DNA of 47,281 nucleotides, from NCBI GenBank assembly GCA_009731375.1, contig BJOX01000305.1:472464-519744 (forward strand), read 5' to 3'. This stretch comes from Paulinella micropora. Taxonomy: Eukaryota > Cercozoa > Imbricatea > Euglyphida. Position 1 is the stretch's first letter. Each line of letters starts with the position of its first letter. Of this stretch, positions 1 to 10,121 are shown piece after piece. The notes beneath the pieces were generated by a model. The model saw only the letters and a program-made list of their open reading frames with translations. It made no database searches and had not been told where the DNA came from. The translations under genes were made by a program, and so were the position numbers.

Positions 1-198
<198 letters not shown>

Positions 199-814
199 TA
201 TCAGACTGAGCACCTTAACGACCGGCCAAAACCTTTACCGTTGATAAGACACTCTTTTTGACCTGTTCATTAGATTCTCCTCTGCACGACGTTTCGACTT
301 CACTAACTAGTTTTCGATTTCGTTCAGAATGATTTCAAACGATCAGTTCAAAGTTTTTAGCTAGTGCCATTTTCCCCATCCGTATTAACTTTTTCCCCGA
401 TCATGATTTCCCGTGAAACACGTTTTACTGTAAATTTTGGGACAAGGAAATACACCGAAGAACGCAATACTTTTCCGTTCCCAGTCATTTTCGCCTTGAG
501 GCTTCCCAAATCAATTTGGGGAATTTTCAAGTCCAACAACCCGACAACTATCCGTTTATGACTGTTTACTTGAAGACTCGCGACAATATCCGTTTGAGAA
601 CTGGATACCTCACAATCTACGTTCTACACTTGACCGTACGTTGCACCCAAGCCTGCCAAGAGTTCGAAATTACGTAAATAAACGAAGTGACCTCTCTACT
701 ATTTACTGGTATTTCACCTGCTGACACACGGAGTCAGGACTCAAAGCAGCCATAGTGTTCTTATTAAGAGTTCGTTGTATCTGCCTACTTGAAGAGTTGT
801 ATACAAACTCACAA
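199..814 (+). repeat. 5' LTR of the retrotransposon
   Basis: The first copy of the 616-bp direct repeat starts TATCAGACTG and ends ACTCACAA. The boundary was set where similarity to the 12085 copy stops: TTCGAA follows here and ATTAAT there. No standard tRNA primer-binding site (TGG-type) is visible just inside the LTR. Confidence 0.93.
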
Positions 815-951
815 TTCGAATTTTTTTCCACTCAAGAGAAAACTACACACACCGAGTTGGTGTGTTCTGTCGATAGATCGATTTGGAAAAGCCCTCTCCT
901 TCAGAGTGGCTATACAACGACGTATAAGGACAGAAGTAACCAAAACCACAT

Positions 952-1520
952 ATGTTTCGACAGATTGTTCACCTGCCGTTGCATTTTTGTGGCTTCCCTC
1001 TGCCCTCATACACACTATGCAGTCAACCAACACAGTATGTGTCTGGTTTTGTCGTTTTAGGGTCACCTCCTACCTACAGAGTGGAGAACACCTACTCCAC
1101 TGCACACCGACCCCTTCAGCTACTGCTCTGCGTTCTGGCCTGCTCCTGGTACGCCTACATGTGGAATCAGTCACGATACGACGACCCAGTCTCGAAGTAC
1201 AGCGAACACAAGCGACGATGCTTGGACCCCTACCCCATCCTGGGCTCCCGTCCAGATACCCTACGCACCGACAAGAAGTTTCAAGAGGAAATCAAGGCTG
1301 GGAAAACTACTCGCCTTCACTCCAACCTCTCTCGCACTCAGACTATCCAATTTATCTACGATTTATTGACCAGCTATGTGAGCGATGTACGGATATCCTA
1401 CGAAAGAACCACAAGGACAAGGCTGCTACATCGCTGCCCCAGGTCCCTATTTCCCCTCAAGCTAGCCTAGACCTTCTTCGTAACCCCGACTGGACGCTGA
1501 AGTCCACGCCCATTACCTAG
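952..1520 (+). pseudogene. 5' coding-like region of the element, frame-broken
   Basis: Two overlapping open frames (789-1520 and 952-1470) cover this stretch and neither is clearly the true one. The segment from about 1090 to 1400 in the 952 frame has ordinary mixed composition, with motifs such as WYAYMWNQSRYDDPVSKY and FIYDLLTSYVSD, and looks coding. It would be the N-terminal part of a gag-like product. I do not recognise a family. Confidence 0.3.
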
Positions 1521-1630
1521 GACCTACTGGCTCACTAGCAGCTGCAGAGAGGCATTGGAATCAAATTGGCAACTTCATTCCTGTCGAAGTCTTTCACAAC
1601 TACTACCCAGCCGCTGCTTCAGCTGCTGGA

Positions 1631-2830
1631 TTGGCAGGACCACCATCGGCAGCTGCACTTTCGGGTATACCCACTGGCACTACATCGGCCCCAGCACCAA
1701 CATCGACTGGTTCATCTGGCTCGTTGCCAACTGGACGCTCTTCTGCATCAACATCGACTAGCTCATCTAGCTCGTTGCCCGCTGGCAGCTCTTCTGCGTC
1801 GTCATCGGCCCCTGCATCCGCTATACTGACCCCGTTGACTCCGACATTGCCTTTGGGTCCAACACCTACAGGCTCACCGACCCTTCGTCAGACTGTTCCG
1901 CCCTTCATGCCCCCGATATCCAACATGCCCTTCTCGTCCCCGGATTCTTCGTTTCCGCGAACTGGACGTCTCGCTCGAGCTGCTACTCCTGCCCCGCCAC
2001 GTCCCCTGGTACCACCACTGGCCGCTCTATTCGCTGGCAGGGCGAATGAACCAGTAAACCGCTCATTGGCCATGACCTCTTACCTCGACACGCTCCTCAC
2101 GTCCCCGCAACGACCCAATGCACCCTTTGTCGAACAGCCCTACGATGCTAACTTGTTCGCTTCAAGTTCGGTACTTAACCCGACTACTTCACCTATTGCG
2201 GCCCTCATTGGTCCACCACAGACACCTGCACGTCAGCCACTAACTTCCGCGCGAGGAACAGGGCGACCTGCACCAGCAGTGTCCAGTTCAGGCGCTAGCA
2301 CCCTTCCGACCATCCCGAAAATCCCTGCACCTGCAACCATCCCGAAAATCCCTGCACCTGCAACCATCCCTCCGGTGACGGAAAGCAAGACCGTTGAAGA
2401 TGCAGCAACAATCGCAAGAGAAGAAGCAGAACGTAAGGCTACCGAACGTGCTGAAGAAGTGGCACGACAACTTGCTGAGGAAGAAGAACGAGAACGGGAG
2501 GAGGAAGCGGAACAAGCACGGGAAGAAGAACGAAAACAGGAACAAAAGGTGGGGGAGGTCACCGAAGACAGCAACGGCAACGACGGCGACGGCGAGACCG
2601 GCAGCTTGCCAGACCAAGGCGCGAACCCCGCTGTACAATCACAACCCAGTGCTCCCCGTTCGGGAGGTTCCTCTGGTGATGCAACTTCATCCCAATCTTC
2701 GCCGCCCCGCCGTACCACTCGCTCTAGTACCTCAGGCGCCACGTCGGGCTACCATATGTACATGCTATCACGCCCTTACAGATCTGTGCCCGCACGCCGC
2801 ACCTGTTCGCGTTGTCGATCCCGACCGTGA
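1631..2830 (+). CDS. Ser/Pro/Ala-rich protein with coiled coil, probable Gag N-terminal part
   Basis: This 399-codon ORF starts with about 100 residues rich in Ser, Ala, Thr and Pro and continues proline-rich. Residues ~255-310 are a strongly charged Glu/Arg/Lys/Ala stretch (REEAERKATERAEEVAR) typical of a single coiled coil. A 27-bp tandem duplication near 2311-2364 encodes IPKIPAPAT twice. The protein ends in an Arg-rich tail. Its position behind the 5' LTR and before capsid-like and zinc-knuckle segments suggests a Gag or pre-Gag product. No enzymatic motif is visible, and codon use is C-ending as in the rest of the element. Confidence 0.5.
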   Translation: MAGPPSAAALSGIPTGTTSAPAPTSTGSSGSLPTGRSSASTSTSSSSSLPAGSSSASSSAPASAILTPLTPTLPLGPTPTGSPTLRQTVPPFMPPISNMPFSSPDSSFPRTGRLARAATPAPPRPLVPPLAALFAGRANEPVNRSLAMTSYLDTLLTSPQRPNAPFVEQPYDANLFASSSVLNPTTSPIAALIGPPQTPARQPLTSARGTGRPAPAVSSSGASTLPTIPKIPAPATIPKIPAPATIPPVTESKTVEDAATIAREEAERKATERAEEVARQLAEEEEREREEEAEQAREEERKQEQKVGEVTEDSNGNDGDGETGSLPDQGANPAVQSQPSAPRSGGSSGDATSSQSSPPRRTTRSSTSGATSGYHMYMLSRPYRSVPARRTCSRCRSRP

Positions 2831-2838
2831 TACCGACG

Positions 2839-3858
2839 CCGGACCAAGCTACCTTCGCACGCGAATTTGCGATCAACTACCATATCTCCAACACGCCGAT
2901 CCAGCTGGCCATCATGCACGCCATCAACAATGTTCGATCATGACATGTCATGGGGTGATAAGGCTACGGTTGCCCTTATGGAGCCTGTTGGGCTCGCTTC
3001 GTCCGCGTCACCGATTCTATTCAACAGGTATGGTGTTCACTGTCTCTCATCTGGTTGCAATTTACCCGCGACCTTATCCACGGCCGTTTGGATAAACATG
3101 ATACACGCAAGACAGCTTTCCAAGCCCTCAACCTGCGACGCTTCAGAAAGGAACAACTCCTTGCGTACGTCAACCGATGCACCACGCACTACGAGGCAGC
3201 ACGCCTGACCGGCGTAAGCATCAGCGACGGAAACCAAATTGAAGACTTGGGCCGCATGTTGACCCCTACGGAACGCGACAAGTGGAACCAACAAGCAGAT
3301 CGAGTCTTGCTCTCCTACGGCCTCGGATGGCCGCGCAACTTGACCGACCTCCTCCCTTGGGCCAGGACCCTTGACCCCAACGTCATGCCACAATGTCTCC
3401 TGGGAACGGAGATCCCGGTCCACGCGGGCACCGAAGAGCCATCTACGCGCAAGCGGGATTACAATTGCCAGGGCCAATCTTCCACCAGTACTGATCGTCG
3501 GAGACCTCAACTGCCTCGACCAGCAAAAGCGGCCACGGAAAACGCCAACCCCAATCGCCGTCCTCGGCAGAAGCGCAAGGCAGACGCCATGACTATGACC
3601 CAGACCGCTCCGCCACAGAAGTCGACTCGCCCAGACACGCGTTTGAAGACGACCCACCCGGATAAGAAGGAACACCCAAACAAGAAGAAGCCGGCACCGC
3701 GACAGCATCTCACGGGAGCCAATGCTGTGGTGATTCCTTCAAAACGTCTATGTCTACGACTAAGACGGACCCACCGAGCAGACCGTCAAACCAAACCACA
3801 CGTAAACCGTTTACGGGCACACCTTGCGCCTACTGCAAAGAGCACAACAACTTTTTGA
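2839..3858 (+). pseudogene. capsid-like (retrotransposon Gag) region, two frames
   Basis: The reading frame opening at 2839 gives FAREFAINYHISNTPIQLA, shifts by one base near 2930 to HDMSWGDKATVALMEPVGL, then returns at 3055 as FTRDLIHGRLDKHDTRKTAF. The 3055 frame continues to 3858 with helical, Arg/Gln-rich sequence (QLLAYVNRCTTHYEAARL) like a Ty3 capsid C-terminal domain, then a basic Pro/Lys/Arg tail that could bind RNA. The frame change inside the helical part shows this copy is interrupted or carries indel errors. The Gag assignment rests on position and character, not on a diagnostic motif. Confidence 0.45.
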
Positions 3859-3992
3859 AGAAGGATCAACTACCCCGACATTCGTTTGAGGAATGCAAAC
3901 TCCGTCACAACGCTGCCAAGACGAGAAGAAACACTGTGACTGGAAGCCACCAGCGGCCTCTGCTCGTAACACTCCGCGCACTTTCCACATGA
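3750..3992 (+). CDS. zinc-knuckle-like segment (C-x2-C ... H-x4-C)
   Basis: This 80-codon frame carries CAYCKEHNNF, then PRHSFEEC. That gives Cys-x2-Cys, a long spacer and His-x4-Cys, the layout of a retroviral-type CCHC knuckle with a longer middle spacer than the usual four residues. It overlaps the end of the capsid-like frame by about 110 bases and is one base out of register with it, so a frameshift would join them. The nucleic-acid-binding role is inferred from family knowledge. Confidence 0.45.
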   Translation: MSTTKTDPPSRPSNQTTRKPFTGTPCAYCKEHNNFLKKDQLPRHSFEECKLRHNAAKTRRNTVTGSHQRPLLVTLRALST

Positions 3993-4624
3993 CCACCCGG
4001 TCTCGCTCGGCATCTCCGCTGGTGCCAACGCCTCCGCCCCTACGGATCGCAACAATCCCGACAGTGGTTACTGGATGTGTTTGGGACGCGAAACACCCCC
4101 TTAACCGCCCACCTATCGGTAAGACTACATGCACCTTGGATTCCGCCTGCAACTGCAAAGGCGTGGCCCGCCTCTCATGGGTTATGCAGCACGGGTTCAC
4201 CATTCGGAAGTTGCCACCTGTAGAAGCACGCTCGTCCCTCGGCATCGACGCAGTACTCACCGATAGCATCGAACTTTTTGGTTCCGCCGATCCTACGTCG
4301 CCACTCCACGCGATTACTATTTACGTGTCAAACCACCTGCCCGATCGCGTAGACCTGCTCTTCGCCAACGAGGTGGCCGCACAGATCAACTTGTCCATCG
4401 ACGAAGCACAGAGGATCAAACCAACGGACTACATCCCTCTCAAGCCCAAGGCTAGACAAATCGTTTACGAGACGGAGTTCCACCTTTTCGACACGCCGCT
4501 TCAAGTGGGCGAACGTCAGCTAGCCACCGTTAGCTACGACTTTCGTCCGGAGACTTTAGCTGAAGCGACTTCATACCCAACTTCCAAGATCAAACAAATC
4601 TTTGGGAACCGTGCCAGCACATAA
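3893..4624 (+). CDS. retropepsin-like aspartic protease domain of the element
   Basis: This 243-codon ORF contains TLDSACNCKGVARLSWVMQH near residues 82-101, in the position of the catalytic Asp-Thr/Ser-Gly motif of retropepsins, but with Ala-Cys after Asp-Ser. A Ty3 protease layout follows: a variable flap region, a strand ITIYVSNHLPDRVDLLFA where the usual hydrophobic-Leu-Gly is expected, then AAQINLSIDEAQ. It sits right after the zinc knuckle and is again one base out of register. It would cleave the Gag-Pol polyprotein. The changed active-site motif means activity is uncertain. Confidence 0.45.
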   Translation: MQTPSQRCQDEKKHCDWKPPAASARNTPRTFHMTTRSRSASPLVPTPPPLRIATIPTVVTGCVWDAKHPLNRPPIGKTTCTLDSACNCKGVARLSWVMQHGFTIRKLPPVEARSSLGIDAVLTDSIELFGSADPTSPLHAITIYVSNHLPDRVDLLFANEVAAQINLSIDEAQRIKPTDYIPLKPKARQIVYETEFHLFDTPLQVGERQLATVSYDFRPETLAEATSYPTSKIKQIFGNRAST

Positions 4625-4693
4625 CCGGCAGGCTCCTACGATCTTCTTTCCACGTCCCAGGCTCACCTCTATGGCCGTACAGTAAATCTCTTT

Positions 4694-5434
4694 ATGTCCG
4701 AAAGAAAAAGACAAGGAGATAGAGGTGAGAAGAAACCAGCGGAGACCGACGAAGAAGAAGAAGAACCGGAAGAGGTAGAAAAAGAAGATCCGGTCGACAA
4801 GAACGATTCTACCTACGCCCCCACCGACGAGGACGAAGATGAAGTTCAATTCCACGACAACCTTTCAGTCAAAAGGCCGAACTCCGCCATCTCCAAGAGA
4901 ACTCGCCATCAGGAAAACAAACGCACCTTTTTGAAGAAACAGAAAACGCAGACGTCCCCGGACACGTCCGACACTACTTCACCGGCGCTGTCCCACTCAA
5001 GTCCTGATTTTGACAAGGTTACCCAACAAGAAAGGGACAACGATCGCCTCGCGTGGACAGCTCTCCGACACGCTCGACGAACATCTGATTCGAAAAGCAG
5101 TCCGGCGGCCCGACCCCTCGTTTTTGAATCATCGCAGGCAGCCTCGACGTCGGCATCATCATCGTCATCGCCGGTGATGCCATCGTTCTCCATCACAAGC
5201 AGCATCGTCACCGTCACAGGCGTCATCATCGTCATGGCCACTGACATTGCCAGCAGCTCCGGCGCCCCCACCGGCCGTCCTACCGTCCGCAGCGGCCTTT
5301 GGTCCATCAGCATCGGCCCCGGCACAACTATTTCCGAAGCAGCTTCAAGATGCTTTGGCAGACCCTCCATCATCCCCGGTTTTACCGGTACCTCTGATGT
5401 CTGGTCGCCCACGCATATCACGAACTTCAAGTAG
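4694..5434 (+). CDS. acidic, Ser-rich ORF inside the element
   Basis: The first 50 residues are Glu/Asp/Lys-rich (ETDEEEEEPEEVEKEDPVD), followed by a polar Ser/Thr-rich region. It shares the frame of the protease-like ORF upstream, separated by a stop and about 70 bases. No domain is recognised. It could be a linker region of a long polyprotein or simply a chance open frame in GC-rich DNA. Confidence 0.35.
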   Translation: MSERKRQGDRGEKKPAETDEEEEEPEEVEKEDPVDKNDSTYAPTDEDEDEVQFHDNLSVKRPNSAISKRTRHQENKRTFLKKQKTQTSPDTSDTTSPALSHSSPDFDKVTQQERDNDRLAWTALRHARRTSDSKSSPAARPLVFESSQAASTSASSSSSPVMPSFSITSSIVTVTGVIIVMATDIASSSGAPTGRPTVRSGLWSISIGPGTTISEAASRCFGRPSIIPGFTGTSDVWSPTHITNFK

Positions 5435-6335
5435 TTCGGGTAAACAGGAACGATCCCCGTATACCCCATCTTCCTCGTCACTTTTGCCATCCAAGACAGG
5501 GACTCCACCCCGTGCTACACAACAAACTACTCGCCGACTCCAAGGATTGAGCAAAGAAGCCGAACAGGCACTACAGAGCAAGTCTAGCAGTTCATCGTCT
5601 TCTTCCAGCAGCTCATTGTTTTTGTCTGGCAGCTCGCCGGTGTCGCCCCCGTCTCCTGCGTCCCAATCACCAGTAGCGCAATCACCAGTAGCGAAATCAC
5701 CACCGGCTACATACTCGCTCAGTCCGCTGGGTCACTTCATTACCCGAACTTGCACCTGGGTAGATCGCAAAGCTATTGGACACCCGCGTGACCTATCAAA
5801 CAGAAGCGCGTCAACTCCATTACCGCCTACACCGAGTTCTCCCAAACGTGAACAATTCGTAGAAGTTGACAAATGGCCACCTGCCGAGTGCAATGGTTTC
5901 GAAGAATTCACTACACGCCCAGGGGAGCGAATGCGTAAGGAAGCGATAATGCAAGGATCCCCCGGCACCGATGCGACACTCTACATATCGCGGGAGATCT
6001 ACGCCACTTACTTCCCGACGCTGGCAATGGTAATGTTTCCGGGCACCCACCCCAGATGCAGACACCTGGGTTACTGGATTCCCAAGCACCTTACTACCTG
6101 CCAGGGCCTATGGCCGGACAATACACATGCACAGAACGACATTCCGCGCGTGGAACGTCACATGACTAAATCGCGAGAAACCGTCGATGGCAGCTATGAC
6201 ATCTTGGCCTCCGAGGACACACCCAGGTTCAAATCAGCCGAGGACAACCCTGTTCCATCGGAAGCTTCAACTCTTTCGCTGACGTCCCACACCTCACTCG
6301 GCTCCGACCTTCACTCCAAGGACGGCTACCCCTGA
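5247..6335 (+). CDS. Ser/Pro-rich ORF with a compact C-terminal half, unknown function
   Basis: This 362-codon ORF overlaps the previous one by 188 bases in another frame. Residues 1-165 are Ala/Pro/Ser-rich with a poly-Ser run near 112-127 and a repeated QSPVA motif. Residues ~165-310 have normal globular composition (FEEFTTRPGERMRKEAIM, ISREIYATYFPTLAMVMFPG, YWIPKHLTTCQGLW). I see no RT, integrase or protease motif in it. It is the longest unrecognised pol-region ORF. Confidence 0.4.
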   Translation: MPAAPAPPPAVLPSAAAFGPSASAPAQLFPKQLQDALADPPSSPVLPVPLMSGRPRISRTSSSSGKQERSPYTPSSSSLLPSKTGTPPRATQQTTRRLQGLSKEAEQALQSKSSSSSSSSSSSLFLSGSSPVSPPSPASQSPVAQSPVAKSPPATYSLSPLGHFITRTCTWVDRKAIGHPRDLSNRSASTPLPPTPSSPKREQFVEVDKWPPAECNGFEEFTTRPGERMRKEAIMQGSPGTDATLYISREIYATYFPTLAMVMFPGTHPRCRHLGYWIPKHLTTCQGLWPDNTHAQNDIPRVERHMTKSRETVDGSYDILASEDTPRFKSAEDNPVPSEASTLSLTSHTSLGSDLHSKDGYP

Positions 6336-6378
6336 CACTGGCCAACCACGTACGCGCGAAAGCAAGACCTACTTACAC

Positions 6379-6840
6379 ATGGAACCAAGACATTGGTACG
6401 CAAGGACCCGTTGGTCCCCCCCGCATCTTGCTCAGTTTGATGTGGCCCTTGCCCACTTCTCTCGCACCTACCCCACGTTACTGCTGCGGTACTATTGGCC
6501 CCCGCGCAACTCTGCACATGACATGGACCCCCAGACCTTTGAAGACTACACACATGGCCTTGCCATCGTTGCGAACTAAGTTCCACCCATTGGGGTTATC
6601 AATACCGAAGCAATGTGTTTGTTCCGTGCTGGTGACAAAACAGCACCAAAGATGACCTGTCGTGGCCCAGGCCTGCTCACGCCCTCCGCGCTGAGAGACA
6701 TCCTCAACATCGAAGAGGGCGCCACCATGATGTCACGCCTGCATCAGCACAACACTACGGCTGTTATCCCACTTCTGCCCACAGAATGGAAGAAGCACCG
6801 CTCAACTTGTTGCCTCCTCTTTAGTTGGCCCCAATATTGA
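6379..6840 (+). other. short overlapping frames, no assignable gene
   Basis: Three short frames (6379-6579, 6428-6655, 6613-6840) cover this stretch. The first has HLAQFDVALAHFSRTYPTLL followed by RYYWPP, faintly like the zinc-binding segment before a Ty3 integrase, but the Cys pair is missing. I do not call an integrase. Confidence 0.25.
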
Positions 6841-6874
6841 ACCCACAGGCAATGTTGGTTACTTTCGACAGGGA

Positions 6875-7573
6875 ATGGCTTACTGTCCCGTTGGACGCCC
6901 ATGGGGATACAGATCTTCATACTTCGGCTTACTGGTGGGAGCAAACCCCAACGCGTCCCCTCTGGCGGCCATCCTCGAAGGTCAACTCCTATTTCCATGG
7001 TGCAGCATGGAGGATCCTACTCCTCAACACATACACTTCGAACCACAAATCGAAGACGAAGAAAGGTACATACGCCGCGTTTTCCGACTCCCGACGCGCG
7101 AACGTTGCTTCGCCCTACAACATTACTTCCATCGTCTCCCGTGTAATGATCCGATCTGGCTCAAGATCCTCTCTGAAGACCATTATTATGACGAAGGGAG
7201 CGAATGGACGGGAATCAGTATGGTCAGAGAACGATCCTACGAATGCGTCGTGGACCTACCACATAGTTTCTTCGATTCTTGTAGCATCACCGCCTACTAC
7301 ACCGATGGAAGAGACGCAACATTTCTGCAACAGTTTTTCATGGGCAGCAATTATATGGGACACACAAATGTCATAGACAGGACTGTGGGAAAGACTGAAG
7401 TGACCGACTCCGAACTTCACGAATACCTTCGAAATGCTCCCAACTGGAATGCAGCACCCGGTGCCGCAGGCGTCAAAGATTCCTTTGCAGGCACGTTCCA
7501 GTGGGTACGCTACGACCATGTCCCATGGCACTTGGCACAGTGTTTCTTTATGATCGTTGGAAGCGAAACCTGA
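6875..7573 (+). CDS. globular ORF of the element, unknown function
   Basis: The 232-codon ORF has balanced composition with aromatic and charged residues throughout (FRLPTRERCFALQHYFHRL, WLKILSEDHYYDEGSEW, FFMGSNYMGHTNVIDRTV), unlike the low-complexity ORFs around it, so it is likely a real folded domain. No motif tied to reverse transcription or integration is seen. It lies mid-element. Identity is unknown. Confidence 0.45.
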   Translation: MAYCPVGRPWGYRSSYFGLLVGANPNASPLAAILEGQLLFPWCSMEDPTPQHIHFEPQIEDEERYIRRVFRLPTRERCFALQHYFHRLPCNDPIWLKILSEDHYYDEGSEWTGISMVRERSYECVVDLPHSFFDSCSITAYYTDGRDATFLQQFFMGSNYMGHTNVIDRTVGKTEVTDSELHEYLRNAPNWNAAPGAAGVKDSFAGTFQWVRYDHVPWHLAQCFFMIVGSET

Positions 7574-7830
7574 CTCCGATTCAGCCAGGAGATCCACGTG
7601 GTCCAACACCCCCATGACACTGTCCCATGCTCGACGGACATCATCAATCCGTACTCCCGCGATAAACGCCTCCGTGGCTACCCTACGGAGTCCCGGTTAT
7701 TCGCAGGTCCCAGACAACAAATGAACATCGACACTTTCACGAGTGGACGACCTCCAATCACCCCCCACCCGCTTACCGCGGAGATGACCATACCCGGTAT
7801 GGACGATGGTCAAATCTCAAAGCAGACCGA

Positions 7831-8625
7831 ATGGAATTGGTCCTCCACTATTTTTACACGGAAATGAAAATGAGCACTCAAGATCTCGGGTACGAAGTTT
7901 TACTGACGAATGCACCAGGAGGAAACTGTACAACGCTCTCCCCTGAAGAAACAAGAGTCAACTATCGTATCGGTTTTCCTCACGCTGCGCTCATTTATCC
8001 AGGTTTTGACATCCAGCCGCGCTTACCAACTGAACGATTACGCGGCTCGTGGCCAGAACCAACCCAGCTCGACGACTCTCCAGCGAGATCTGACAGCAAA
8101 TCTGGTTCTTCATCGAGTTCTAGCTCGTCATCCAGCTCGTCATCGAGCTCATCAAGCAGCTCAAGCTCATTTTCGTCAGCACCGGCCCCAGCTCAGCCCC
8201 CAGCGGCCCAAGCTTCGCCACCACCGACCCAAGCTCAGCTACAGGTGGCACCACTTCAGGCACCACCGGCCCTGGCTCAGCAATCATCGGCCCCAGCTCA
8301 GCAATCATCGGCCCCAGCTCAGCAATCATCGGCCCCAGCTCAGCCACCATCGGCCACTGGTTCCGACTCATCGACCGCGCCGTTGTCACAAACAGCTCGT
8401 GCATTCCCTGTCAAACCACAGTCCTCCTCTGGCTGCAAGCCAAGTGAGAACAGGAAGCAGGATGACAACGATTCGAAAGGAGGTGGACAAGGCCTCATCA
8501 TCATTATCGAGCAGTTCATCGTCTGGCAGCTCGTCATCGAAGCCGGCGACGACTTCGACAGCTGCAGCCTCTCCTCCTCACTCGATGACATGACGGTCAC
8601 AACAACCTCCGAACAAGGACGATGA
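7831..8625 (+). CDS. poly-Ser and Gln/Pro-rich ORF of the element
   Basis: A short normal segment (TEMKMSTQDLGYEVLLTN) is followed at residues ~91-113 by an almost pure serine run. Then comes a Pro/Ala/Gln region with three copies of a 21-bp repeat (8278-8340) encoding QQSSAPA. The C-terminus is polar. Such regions are usually disordered linkers. The other frames here are repeat shadows. Confidence 0.35.
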   Translation: MELVLHYFYTEMKMSTQDLGYEVLLTNAPGGNCTTLSPEETRVNYRIGFPHAALIYPGFDIQPRLPTERLRGSWPEPTQLDDSPARSDSKSGSSSSSSSSSSSSSSSSSSSSSFSSAPAPAQPPAAQASPPPTQAQLQVAPLQAPPALAQQSSAPAQQSSAPAQQSSAPAQPPSATGSDSSTAPLSQTARAFPVKPQSSSGCKPSENRKQDDNDSKGGGQGLIIIIEQFIVWQLVIEAGDDFDSCSLSSSLDDMTVTTTSEQGR

Positions 8626-9084
8626 AATCGAACCACAAGGAATCCGATCTGACCCCTTTTCGATTTTTCCAAGCATTTTCCGCCTTCGTGATGTAAATCC
8701 GACCCTTCATACAGACATCCTTTTTGCCCTTCTACAAAGGATCAACCTTTGGCACCACCAAGGTTTTATCACATCGTACGCTCATGGTAACAGCAACGCC
8801 GCCACGGCAACGATCCATGGTAACGCTTACCCTAAAGCCAAAATCGGAATCTGGAAGAAGGTGAGCCTTTTAGTAAACGAAGGTCATCGAACAGGCAATG
8901 ATATCCCACAGCCACAACCTGATTTCGAAAATGGCGGCCCCGTGAGCACAACTTTCCAGACGGAGTCTTTGCTTTCCAAGCGTCGACCCGACGTGGACAA
9001 CATGCCCACTGGTTTGAATGCAATGGCCCAACGTGCGATTCCAGAAACCGGACATCACCACCATCACGACCACGTCCCTTTAAC
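8626..9084. other. interval inside the element without a clear gene
   Basis: I see only short frames with mixed composition and no motif. Reverse transcriptase fingers and palm would be expected somewhere before the RNase H at 10.56 kb, but no Tyr/Phe-x-Asp-Asp motif in a suitable context was found here or in neighbouring frames. Confidence 0.4.
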
Positions 9085-9672
9085 GTGTCAGCGATAAATC
9101 CAGCACTTGGCTACCGTCTACGCCAAGCGATCGTTGATGAACTTAACTACTTCGCCAATTGTGGTAAGATAATCCCTTTCTCCATGGACGCTGCCAGATT
9201 CAACAGTTCAGCTGCTAGCAACGGTGTCCTCCCCCTCAAGGAGAAACGACGCGTGTGGAAGATTTTTGCTGACCTCCTTGCACCTCTGGGACGAGATAGT
9301 ATGAGCCTTGCATACTGTTCAGAGTCACCCATGCCTCACCTTGGTAACCAGGAACTCTTTTACGACCTTCCAACGGGCATCTTTGCCTACTCAGTTCACC
9401 GCTGCAAAGGCCCCCACCCTGTATGGTGCCTATGCGGAGGCCCCGCCGAATGCCCGTCACGCGGCATGGCCCCTCCATCACGAAGTCAGCCCGCCTCTCC
9501 CAAACATCGAGCTGTACCTCCAAGGCGACGACTTCTCGACCATAAACACTCGGGTCATCCGCGACAGGTGTTTGGTTCCAAACCTGCTCCTGTGGAAATC
9601 GCGGCACCCGAGCCTCAGTCTAGGCAAGGCCGGCGACACCGTCGTCGCAAAGGCAGGAACCAAAACCTCTAG
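9085..9672 (+). CDS. ORF of the element, unknown function
   Basis: Residues 1-110 (LRQAIVDELNYFANCGKIIP, VWKIFADLLAPLGRD) look globular; after about residue 110 the frame turns basic and Pro-rich and probably runs out of register. The frame at 9308-9826 overlaps it. The location just upstream of the RNase H segment is where RT would sit, but the conserved RT residues are not visible. Confidence 0.35.
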   Translation: MSAINPALGYRLRQAIVDELNYFANCGKIIPFSMDAARFNSSAASNGVLPLKEKRRVWKIFADLLAPLGRDSMSLAYCSESPMPHLGNQELFYDLPTGIFAYSVHRCKGPHPVWCLCGGPAECPSRGMAPPSRSQPASPKHRAVPPRRRLLDHKHSGHPRQVFGSKPAPVEIAAPEPQSRQGRRHRRRKGRNQNL

Positions 9673-10121
9673 CCCCTGCATCCTCCTGCACGTCCAGCCC
9701 CATGGTCGGACGTCCCCGAGACCCATCAACATGCCACACGCCTGGCTCACCCAATGGTCGTCCCGCGAAGTCGTTGCCAGCCTAGCACGCTCTCTGGGTC
9801 TGGCACTCACTCGACTCAGTCTCTGAACAATATGCAAAGCCGCGCCGAACAACCACGTCTGGAGCGCTCTCCAGACTCAACTCAATTGAGGCCGCCTGAC
9901 TCTGTGGCGCTTTCGGACGACAACGAATTGCCCATCTCTCACGTGGATTCCCCAAAGACCCCGCGCAAACAGATCCTAGGTTTCCTACAGAATCAGTCAA
10001 CCCGGACCTCACCAGACCTCAACGGGACCAGCTCTGGAACCTCATTCGCAATTACGAACACACTGTTCTTTTTCTTCGGTTAACACCGAACGCCAAACCG
10101 GTTACGGCCCCATGCCCACGC

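Noticed and set aside
6379-6579. Integrase zinc-binding domain
   Set aside because: His and YYWPP-like residues are present but the Cys-x2-Cys half is absent, and no D,D-35-E core follows.
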